In this document: positions 54,198 through 64,000 of the stretch, in pieces
How positions within the stretch are numbered: position 1 is the first letter of the stretch
Layout of the letters: every line of letters begins with the position of its first letter
Assembly (NCBI GenBank): GCA_037447655.1
Contig: JBBHKE010002333.1
Span: 5,001 to 69,000 of the forward strand
DNA from: Zygnema cylindricum
Taxonomy: Eukaryota; Streptophyta; Zygnematophyceae; Zygnematales; Zygnemataceae
Direction of reading: 5' to 3'
Length of the DNA stretch: 64,000 nt
Translations under genes and position numbers: made by a program
The notes under the pieces: generated by a model
What the model saw: the letters and a program-made list of their open reading frames with translations, nothing else
Told to the model about the DNA's origin: nothing
Databases searched by the model: none

Positions 54198-57100
54198 ACA
54201 CAAACTCTTAGCGCTAACAGGAATTGTTTCCTAACTTACACAAACTGTTAGCGCTAACATGAAATTGTTACCTAACTTACACAAACTGTTAACGCTAACA
54301 ATAATTGTAACCAAAACTACACAAACTGTTAGTGCTAACAGGAATTGTAACCTACCTTACTCAAACTTTTAGCATTATCTGAAGTGTTATCTAAATTACA
54401 CAAACTGTTGGAGCTAAAATGATTTTTACCTAACTTACACGAACTGTTTGCGCTAACATTAATTGTTACCTAACTTACACAAAGTTTTATCGCTAACACG
54501 AATTGTTATCTAAACTACACATATTGTTAGCGCTTACAGGAATTGGTACCTAAATTACACAAACTGTTAGCGCTAACAAGAACTGTAACCTAACCTACTC
54601 AAACAATTAGCGTTATCAGAAACTGTTATCTAAATAACACAAACTGTTAGAGCTAAAATTATTTGTTACCTATCTTACACCAACTGTTTGCGCTAAGAAT
54701 AAATTTCACCTTACTTACACAAAGTGTTATCGCTAACACGAATTGTTATCTAAACTACACAAACAGTTAGGGCTAAAAAAAATTATTACCTAACTTACTC
54801 AAACTGTTAGCGCTAAAAGGAATCGTTACCTAACTTACACAAACTGTTAGCGCTAACAAGATTTATTACCTAATTTACACAAACTGTTAGCGCTAACAAG
54901 AAATGTTACCTTCCTTACACAAACAGTTAGCGCTAACAAGAATTGTTACCTAACTTACACAAACTGTTAGCGCTAAAAAAAATTGTTATCTAAACTACAC
55001 AAACTGTTAGCTCTAATAAAAATTGTCACCTGAATTACACAAACTGTTAGCCCTAACAAAAATCTTTATCTAAATAAACCAAAATGTTAGCGCTGAGAGG
55101 AAAAGTTGTTGTTCTTTGGTCTAAAATAGACCGCAGAAGCCACCCAAACTATCATGCAAAAAGCTAAGCAAAAATAGGTCGACGAACAATCATTTGAAAT
55201 GCATCCTCCATATGCGTACACAGACGCAACAAAACAACATTTAGGGTTTCATGGAATAATCAACATAAACTAACCCTATGACAACATCTAAGGTTTGATG
55301 GAATAATCGACATAAACAAACCCTAGGACAAATGCATTAACAATGCATAACAAACATACATAAAATAACATAAATAAATAATAACAGACAAATGCATCAC
55401 ACATAAACAAGAGTATAATCAAAGTATAATCATTATATCATTCAAAGTGCATGACCTAATCGACAACCCTAAAATACTACATCTTTGGTCCCCACTTTAC
55501 TAACCAGCATTGATGATATATTCCTAACAAAGCTCATTCCTATATATACACTTGTGAGCTGTCAACGAATCACTAAGTGTCAAAATAACCATAATAACCA
55601 ATTACAAAGAAAAACTAATCGTAAGCGTACACCTGAAAGTCAAGCAATCGTAAGCGTACACTTGTCTGTAAATACGACACATAAATTAAAGTGTCGATAT
55701 CCTCATTAATCACGTAAAATATAACTATTTTAATCAACACTAAATCATTAGTTCGCATAAAACAAAATATTGATGTTTCAAATAATTACACCGACGCAGC
55801 CACAAATCCGCGTCATAAGTGACAACTTGCTTAGTCACTTGTCGATAAGTCCACGTAGTAACCCGTCATCACATACGTACGACCCACTTGATAGTACATC
55901 CAAAAAATAGCGCGAACCACTTGCCGAAATGAAATCGTACCTTCCAAAAATTTACAGGTACACAAAATCTCACAAAATCAAATGCTGACTCATGCTGAGT
56001 CACTCAACGAAACTCCTCAAATTTTGTCAAACAATCTGAAACGTGCAAAAATAAATATCGTGTGATTGACGCGATTTTGCGTCACCACTACATAAAAATC
56101 TTGGCGGCCTATATCCGCCGTCCGTCGCTCTTAATCGGCAACCCTTGATGTCGCGCCGCGTGGTCATAAAAATCCACTTGTCGAAACCTCGTACAGCCGA
56201 AAATATTTTCGTACCGCAAGCGCGTCCCTTGTAATAAATGCGCTTGTCGCATTTTGTTTCGTACGCCATGCGTACGTTTTCACACTTCGAAAATTTCAAC
56301 TCGGATCGCTTCGCGATCCGCCGTCCATTTAAATTGCGCATTCCGCGCCACTCAATTAGTCCTTCACGTACATTTAATTTTCTTCGTACATTTACTCCCC
56401 CAATCCGCGAATCCTTTCGAACCTCCACAGTATATCACGTAAATGCGTACGCACGAAACATCGCGTACGCACGAAACGCCGTACTCGCACGAAACTAACT
56501 TTTCAAAAACAACAAAAGTTACCTAAATTACACAAACTTTAAAAGCTAACAGTAATTGTTACATAACTTACACAAACTATTAGCGCTATCAATAATTGTT
56601 ACCTGAACTACACAAACTGCTAGCGTTGACAGTAATTATAACCTATATTACACAAACTATTAGAGTTAACAGGAATGGTTACCTAATTTACACAAACTGT
56701 TAGCGCTAACGGGAATTGTAACCTAACTTACACAAATTTTTAGCGCTCAGAAGAATTGTTATCTAAATTACAGAAACTGTAAGCGATAACCGGAATTGTT
56801 ACCTAACTTAAACAAATTCTTAGCCCTAACAATAATTGTTACCTAACTTACACAAATTGTTAGCGCTAACATGAATTGTAACCTAACTTTCACAAATTAT
56901 TAGAGATAAGAATAATTGTTATCTAAATTACACAAACTGTTAGCACTAACATGAATTGCTACCTAAATTACACAAATTGTTAGCGCTAACAAAAATTATT
57001 ATCTAAATTACAAAAACTGTTAGAGCTATTTGGTATTGTTACCTAACTTATAAAAAATGTTAGCTCTAACAAGAATTGTTATCTAAACTACACAAACTCA

Positions 57101-57300
57101 TAGCGCCAACAATGATTATTACCTAACTTACACAAACTGATAGCGTTTACAATATTTTTAACCTAATTTACACAAAATATTAGTGCTAATTAGAATTATT
57201 ATCTAAAATACACAAATTGTTAGGGCTTAAAGGAATCGTTACCTAACTTACACAAACTGTTTTCGCTAACAGGAATTGTTACCTAATTTACACAAACTCT
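54198..57300 (+). repeat. 40-bp satellite array, forward (S3 and S4), split by a solo LTR
   Basis: S3 (54198-55106) and S4 (56515-57300) are one forward array interrupted by the insertion at 55107-56514. S3 shows a higher-order period of about 240 bp (six units): TACTCAAAC landmarks near 54359 and 54596. Most cores are GTTAGCGCTAAC. At 57300 the orientation reverses within the core. Confidence 0.85.
55107..56514 (-). mobile_element. Solo-LTR-like insertion (1408 bp) with target duplication
   Basis: Begins TGTTGTTC and ends AAAACAACA (inverted termini TGTTGTT/AACAACA). AAAGT flanks both sides (55102-55106 and 56515-56519). The satellite at 60601-60640 shows the same sequence without the insertion. 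The right 350 bp, read on the minus strand, match the LTR of element C, including the hairpin GGATCGC-TTC-GCGATCC (56303-56319). A TTTAGGGTTT/GGAATAATC duplication lies near 55230-55330. No protein domain was found inside. Confidence 0.75.
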
Positions 57301-59407
57301 TATCGCTAACTATTTGTGTAAGTTAGGTAACAATTCTTGTTATCGCTAACATTTTGTGTAAGTTAGTTAACAATTCTAATTAGCACCAACGAATTGTGTA
57401 ATTTAGATCACAAGCCTTGATATTGCCATCATTTTGTGTAAGAAAGGTAAAAGTTGTTGTTAACGCTAACAGTTTGTGTTAGTTAGGTGACAAAACTTGT
57501 TATCGTTTACAGTTTATGTAAGTTAGGTAACTATTCTTGTTAGCGCTAATAGTTTGAGTAATTTAGATAACAAGCCTTATTATCGCTAACATTTTGTGTA
57601 AGTTAGGTAACAATTCTTTTTAGCGCTAAAAGTTTGTGTAAGTTAGGTAACAATTACTGTTTTCGCTAATAGTTTGTGTAAGTTAGGTAACAATTGTTGT
57701 TAGCGCTTACAGTTTGCGTAATTTAGGTAACTGTTCCTGTTATGGCTAATAGTTTGTGTAATTTAGGTAATAATTCCTGTTATCGTTAACTATTTTTGTA
57801 ATTTAGGTAATAATTTTTGTTAGCGCTTACTGTTTCTGTAAGTTAGATAACAATTTCTGTTATCGCTAACAGTTTGTGTAAGTTATGTTACCATTCTTGT
57901 TAGCGCTAAGAGTTTGTGTAAGTTAGAAAACAATTCGTGTTATCGCTAACAGTTTGTGTAAGTTAGGTAACCATTATTGTTAGCGCTAACAGTTTGTGTA
58001 ATTTAGGTAACAATTTTTGTTAGCGCTAACAGTTTGTGTAAGCTAGTTAACAATTCGTGTTAGCGCGAACATTTTGTGTAATTTAGATAACAATTCTTGT
58101 TATCGCACACTGTTTGTGTAATTAAGGTGAAATTTCTTGTTATGGCTATCAATTTGTGTAAGTTAGGTAACAATTCCTATTAGCGCAAACAGTTTGTGTA
58201 AGTTAGGTAACCATTATAGTTAGCGCCAACAGTTTGTGTAAATTAGATATCAAGCCTTGTTATTGCTAACATTTTGTGTTAGTTAGGTAACAATTCTTGT
58301 TAGCGCTAACAGTTTGTGGAAGTTAGGTAACCATTCTTGTAAGCGCTAACCGTTTGTGTAGTTAGATAACAATTCCTGTTATGTCAAATTGTTTGTGTAA
58401 TTTAAGTAACTATTCCTGTTATCGCTATCAGTTTATGTAGTTTAGGTAATAATTTTTGTTATCGCTAACAGTTTGTTTAAGTTAGTTAACAATTTCTATT
58501 AGGGCAAACATATTGTGTGATTGTGATTAAAAATCCTGTTAAAGCTAAATGTTTGTGTAATTTAGGTAACAAATCTTGTTAGCGCTAAAATTTTGTGTAA
58601 GTTAGGTAACAAATCATGTTATCGCTAACAGGTTGTGTAAGTTATGTAACCATTCTTATTAGCGCTAACAGTTTATGTAAGTTAGTTAACAATTTCTGTT
58701 TTTGCGAACAGTTTGTGTAATTTAGGTAACAATTATTGTTATCGCTAACAGTTTGCGTAAGTTGGGTAACAATTCCTGTTAGCTCAAAAAGTTTGTGTAA
58801 TTTAGATAACAATTCCTTTTATTACTAACAGTTTTGTAAGTAAGGTTACATTTCTTGTTATCGATAACATTTTGTGTAAGTTAGTTAACAATTCTAATTA
58901 GCACCAACGATTTTTGTAATTTAGATAACAAGCCTTGTTATCGCTATCATTTTATGTAAGTAAGGTAACAATTGTTGTTAGCGCTAACAGTTTGTGTTAG
59001 TTAGGTAACAATTATTGTTAGCGCTAACAGTTTGTGTAAGTTAGGTAACAATTCTTGTTATCGCTAATAGTGTGTGTAAGTTAGGTAACCTTTCTTGTTA
59101 TTGATAATAGTTTGTGTAATTTAGGTAATAGTTCCTCTAATCGCTAACTGTTTGTGTAATTAATGTAACAATCCTTGTTATCGCTAACAGTTTCTGTAAG
59201 TTAGATAACAATTCCTGTTAGCGCTAACAATTTGTATAAGTTAGGTAACAAATCTTGTTATATAACAGTTTGTGCAAGTTAGGTAACCATTATTGTTAGC
59301 GCTTAGAGTTTGTGTAGGTTTGGTAACAATTCTTGTTATCGCTAACAATTTGTGTAAGTTAGGTTACCATTTTTGTTAGCGCTAATAGTTTGTGTAATTT
59401 AGGTAAT
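57301..59407 (-). repeat. 40-bp satellite array, reverse (S5)
   Basis: About 52 copies in reverse orientation, beginning immediately after forward array S4 with no spacer (CTTATCGCTAACTATTTGTG) and ending GTGTAATTTAGGTAA against the second LTR-derived spacer. The last units are nearly identical to the end of S2. Confidence 0.9.
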
Positions 59408-59908
59408 TGTTGTTCTACAACTACCGGGGCAGGTGGGGGGGCAGTAATAGTAGTAGAAGTAGACATGATATACTTTCAGAAACTATCAAGAATCCTTCCA
59501 AATAGTTGTTTTCAAGTGCTCACCAATTCTTATATGAGCATCCAAACCTCACAAAACTCTATCTGAATATAGAGTAGATAAACACTGACAACTCCCAAAG
59601 TTTCAGCAGAATTGACCGGATAACACTTTAGATATAATATTCAGATGTTTCCCAAAAACTGATTGCAGTTTTACTTCTTGGAAGTTTGGATACATAATGT
59701 GTCCTGAGTCCTAAGTCATATACTTGTGCAGTGCCGGCAATACTAGTGTACGTGAGAGGAACGACAAATCACCAAGCTACCACTAATCAGTCAAGCTACC
59801 AGTGAGCTATCACTAAGCTACCAATGAGTTACCCACTAAGTTGACTAGAATCATATCCATCGGAGTTGCTCTATTTTGTACAGAACCACATTAAGAATAT
59901 CAAGCGCT
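59408..59908 (-). repeat. LTR-B-end spacer of fold-back unit 2
   Basis: Same content and limits as 53700-54197, with about 5 percent differences by eye. It starts TGTTGTTCTACAAC and ends at GCGCTACACAAA. Confidence 0.85.
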
Positions 59909-62374
59909 ACACAAATTGTTTGCGCTTACAAGAATCGGTACCTAAATTACACAAACTGTTAGCGCTAAGAAGAACTGTAACCTAACTTACTCAAACAGTT
60001 AGTTTTATTAGGAACTCTTATCTAAATAACACAAACTGTTAGAGCTAAAATGATTTGTTACCTAACTTACACGAACTATTTGCGCTAACAATAATTTCCA
60101 CCTTACTTACACAAAAGTATTATCGCTAACATGAATTGTTATCTAAACTACACAAACAGTTAGGGCTAAAAAAAATTATTAACTAACTTACACAAATTGT
60201 TAGATTTTACAAGAATTGTAACCTAACTTACACAAACTGTTAGCTCTAACAGGAATTGCTACCTAACTTACACAAACTGTTAGCCCTTAAAGAAATTGAT
60301 ACCTATATTACACAAACTTTAAACTCTATGAAGAATTGTAACCTAAATTACAAAAACTGGTACAGCTAACAAGAATTGTTACCTAATTTACACAAATTGT
60401 TAACGATAACAGGAATTGTTACCTTCCTTACACAAACTTTTAGCGCTAACAGGAATTGTTACCTTATTTTTATAAATTGTTAGCGCTAACAAATTTTTTT
60501 ATCTAAACTACACAAACTGTTAGCTCTAACAGGAATTGTCACCTGAATTACACAAACTGTTAGCTTTAACAAAAAGTGTTATCTAAATAAATCAAACTGT
60601 TAGCGCTAAGAGGAAAAGTTACCTAAATAACACAAACTTTAAACGCTAATAAGAATTGTTATCTAAATTACAAAAACTGTTAGAGCTAACAGGTGTTGTT
60701 ACCTAACTTATAAAAACTGTTAGCGCTAACAAGAATTGTTATCTAAACAACACAAACTCATAGCGCCAACAATGATTATCACCTAACTTACACAAATTGT
60801 TAGCGTTTAAAAGAATTTTAACCTAATTTACACAAAATTTTAGCGCTAACAAAAATTGTAACATAACTTACACAAAGTGTTAGCTCTATCAGGAATTGTT
60901 ATCAAAATTACACAAACTGTTAGTGATAATATGAATTGTTACCTAACTTACACAAACTGTTAGCGCTAATAGTAGTTGTTACCTAAATTACACATACTCT
61001 TAGCCGTAGCATGAATTGTAACCTAACTTACACAAACTGTTTGCGCTAACAGAAATTGTTACCTAACTTACACAATCTGTTAGCTCTAACAAAAATTGTT
61101 ACCTATATTACACATATTTTTATGTATTACCTATATTACACAAACTTTTAGCGCGAACAAGAATTATAACCTAACTTAGACAAACTGTTACTGCTAGTCA
61201 GAATTGTAACCTAACTTACACAAACTGTTAGCGCTAACAAAAATTGTTACCTAACTTACACAATCTGTTAGCTCTTACAAAAATTGTCACCTATATTACA
61301 CAAACTGTTAGCTATTATCTATTTTGCACAAACTTTTAGCGCAAACAAAAATTGTAACCTAACTTAGACAAACTGGTAAAGCTAATAGGAATTGTTACCT
61401 ATTTTACACAAACTATTAGCGCTTACAGGAAGTGTTACCTAATTTACACAAACTGTTAGTGCTAACAGGAATTGTAACCTAACTTACACAAATTGTTAGC
61501 GCTCAGAAGAATTATTATCTAAATTACACAAACTGTTAGCGCTAAGAGGAATTATTACCTAACTTATACAAACTGTTAACGCTAACAATAATTGTTACCT
61601 AACTTACACAAACTGTTAGCGCTAACATGAATTGTAACCTAACTTACACAAATTGTTAGCACTAAGAAGAATTGTTATCTAAATTACACATGTTGTTAGC
61701 GCTAACAAAAATTGTTATCTAAATTACAAAAATTGTAAGAGCTAACAGGTATTGTTACCTAACTTACAAAAACTGTTAGCTCTAACAAAAAATGTTATCT
61801 AAACTACACAAATTGATAGCGCCAACAATGAGTATTACCTAACTTACACAAACTAATAGCATTTACAATAATTTTAATCTAATTTACACAAACTATTAGC
61901 GCTAACAAGAATTATTATCTAAAATACACAAATTGTTAGCGCTAACAAAAATTGTAGCCTAACTTACACAAACTGTTAGCGCTAACAGAAATTGTTATCT
62001 AAATTACAGAAACTGTTAGAGCTAACATGAATTGTTATCTAACTTACACAAACTATTAGCGTTAACAGGAATTGTTACCTAATTTACACAAACTGTTAAC
62101 GCTAACAGGATTTGTTACTTAACTTACACAAACTGTTAGCTCTAACAGAAATTATTACCAATATTTCACAAACTGTTAGCTATTGCCTAAATTACACAAA
62201 ATTTTAGCGCGACCAAGAAATGTAACATAACTTAGACAAACTGTTAGTACTAGCAAGAATTATAACCTAACTTACACAAACTGTTAGCGCTAACACGAAT
62301 TATTACCAAACTTACACAAACTGTTAGCTCTAACGGAAATTGTTTCCTATATTACACAAACAGTTAGCTATTAC
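59909..62374 (+). repeat. 40-bp satellite array, forward (S6)
   Basis: About 60 copies in forward orientation. The first 700 bp align with S3 and the part after 60620 with S4, including peculiar units such as ACTCATAGCGCCAACAATG. It holds the uninterrupted AAAAGTTACC site where S3/S4 carry the solo LTR. It ends at GTTAGCTATTAC; 216 bp of unique DNA follow. Confidence 0.9.
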
Positions 62375-62590
62375 ATGTTGTATTTAGAAAGCGTTAGTCC
62401 TCTCTATTCCTCAATTGTGAGGGAGAGAGAGCTCTTTAGGAATTAAATTATTTTTGGTTGAGTTTGGTTCAAGACTTACCAAAATTAGTGTGACAGTGAA
62501 GTTGGGAGTTCACGGTTCATTCACACTTGGGACATATGTCGTCACTTGAGAGAAATGCATGAGTATCTCCTCCGTGGATGTACGGAAATT

Positions 62591-64000
62591 TGTAGAAACT
62601 AATGGTTTTAAAGTATTTTCTAGGTCTAAATAGAAATATAGAAAGAAGCCGAGGTAGTCTACCTCTAACTTCTCTCTCCAACTCTCAAACTTGTCGCAGT
62701 CACTGTGAAATTGGAGAGGATGCTAGAGCCATGACTACCTAGGCTATCCTGAGGTTTACGGGAAATTTATATTAGTTAGGGTTTATTTATTTAAAAGGTA
62801 TGTGCCGGCAGCAGGAATTGATCCTTGTACCTACCGGCCAGCAGACAGGAAATAGCCGGTAGCCTTAGCCGTTAAGCCTAGCGGTAGTGTTACGTCGCAT
62901 ATAGTTTGATATTTATTTAAATGACTATACGTGCGATAAATCATTTAACTCAAATGGATTACGGGATACATAGATCCAGTAATATATAATGTACGAATTA
63001 CGGTACGGACAAATATCAATACCACGCATTTGTTTTGTAATTGAAACAAATACCGCGCATGTATTTATTACGGCTATGATTAAATCCGAATTTAATCGGA
63101 CGACCGGGATTAGCGCCGAGATCGCGGAAGAAGATTTCGGCGGTTTGTGGCCATCGCCACATCGGATGACGCGTGGCAAATTTACGTGGGATCGTGGAAT
63201 CTCCGGATATTACGGCACCGAATCCGGATATGACATGTGTCGACATTTAGGCCATGTCGTACAATGTCCGTACCTACAGTACACCGGCAGCTGTACTTTT
63301 GCGTACGGAACTGTATTCTGATTGGTTCCGTACATCAGTAGATAGAGTCTGTGACAGAGATAGGACTTAGAAAAATTAGAAGATAGGACCCCCTTTCCCA
63401 GAGAGCTTCTGTACAAAAGGTCAACTTTGACCCTCCATAACTTACTGCTCAGGGGAGCAAATTCAGAGATTCTTTTTGCTATCGACTCAGGGGAGTATTG
63501 CCTTCTCACGGGTGCAGGTGGTCAGGGTTTTTGTCTGCCAGGGTTGCAGGTATTTTTGCTGAAACACAAAGGGGTTAGGATTATCCTAAAGGCTTCTTGG
63601 AAGTTGTCTACTCTGAGGACTTATGGAGGTCTCAGAGTTTCAAGTTATGGGCCCACCCTCTAGGGTACCAATCTTTAATGGAACTGGCTTCATATACTGG
63701 GAAAGTATGATGATAGGAGCTCTATGCGAAAAAAGGTTTTGGGGGATAGTGAGTGGACGGTTGGGGCGTCCATCAAGTCTTGGAATTCCTCTAGGGTTTG
63801 GAGGAACCAAATTCACCAGGAAAGAGGATCCACCTTCAACGGAGAAAACAAAAGAAGGAGAGGTGGTGGGCAAAAGAAAGGAGAAGGAGAGGGCCACACC
63901 AATAGCAAGTGGTTCGACATTCATGTCACCTATTCCGAGGAATGAGGAGAATGATGCTGAAACCTGGGACTTCAACAATATGGCGGCAAAGCACTTCATC
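62591..64000 (+). mobile_element. Ty1/copia element A3, cut by the window end
   Basis: A third family-A element: LTR 62591-63642 (TGTAGAAACTAATGG to GTCTCAGAGTTTCA), primer site AGTTATGGGCCCACC (one mismatch) at 63643-63657, and the start of gag. The GTAC block is at about 63259-63333. The left flank AAATT (62586-62590) can be checked against the right end outside this window. The 216 bp before it (62375-62590) are unrelated unique sequence. Confidence 0.85.
63623..64000 (+). CDS. Gag of A3, N-terminal 126 codons (partial)
   Basis: Starts in the LTR (MEVSEFQVMGPPSRVP) and stays open to the window end (NMAAKHFI). It is nearly the same as A2 over this stretch and has none of the homopolymer frameshifts seen in A1. 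The remainder lies beyond the window. Confidence 0.75.
   Translation, partial: MEVSEFQVMGPPSRVPIFNGTGFIYWESMMIGALCEKRFWGIVSGRLGRPSSLGIPLGFGGTKFTRKEDPPSTEKTKEGEVVGKRKEKERATPIASGSTFMSPIPRNEENDAETWDFNNMAAKHFI

Noticed and set aside
56027-56498. Frames on both strands inside the solo LTR at 55107-56514
   Set aside because: Both strands are open over a CG-rich stretch with Arg/Phe-rich translations; no conserved domain.
53700-56514. One giant (2.8-kb) LTR with an internal satellite
   Set aside because: The part 55107-56514 has its own AAAGT target duplication and an empty site at 60615, so it is a separate insertion into the array.

Overview
The window looks like nuclear DNA of a green plant, most likely a land plant or close streptophyte relative. 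The evidence is one spliced gene with four GT-AG introns and dense nests of Ty1/copia retrotransposons. Their primer-binding sites match the anticodon arm of a plant-type initiator tRNA-Met. I cannot name the species. No bacterial genes, operons, CRISPR arrays, rRNA or functional tRNA genes were seen.

Layout. 0-1.0 kb: a broken reverse-transcriptase-associated protein (minus). 3.5-12.4 kb: the only intact host gene, a five-exon minus-strand gene. All its splice phases agree, giving a predicted 1862-residue leucine-rich-repeat protein with a long acidic insert and a cysteine cluster. 12.7-13.2 kb: a hAT-like MITE with an 8-bp target duplication (one mismatch). 13.6-14.5 kb: a weaker inverted-repeat element.

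15.1-35.5 kb: a stack of copia elements of several families (called A, B, C, D, D', D'' and E here). It includes a solo LTR inside another LTR, a chimera of two families, a deletion derivative (A1), a decayed B element, and a C / D' / E stack with another solo LTR in it.

35.5-62.4 kb: a large satellite field of roughly 250 copies of a 40-bp unit whose core is the 12-bp palindrome GTTAGCGCTAAC, plus a related 202-bp dimeric repeat. The 202-bp repeat is split by element D (37525-50249), and D is itself split by element A2 (40537-46985). To the right, the 40-bp arrays switch orientation repeatedly. They form two tandem fold-back units (reverse array, ~500-bp spacer derived from a copia LTR end, forward array). 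One unit later received a 1408-bp solo-LTR-like insertion; the other preserves the empty site. 62.6-64 kb: the start of a third family-A element (A3), cut by the window edge.

How the parts work together. The LRR gene is independent of the repeats. The copia elements share an unusual architecture: the gag start codon lies inside the 5' LTR, and the reading frame runs through the primer-binding site, which encodes the Val-Met-Gly found in every family. None of the copia copies is fully intact; A2 is the closest. The most unusual structures are the fold-back satellite and the LTR/PBS/gag overlap.
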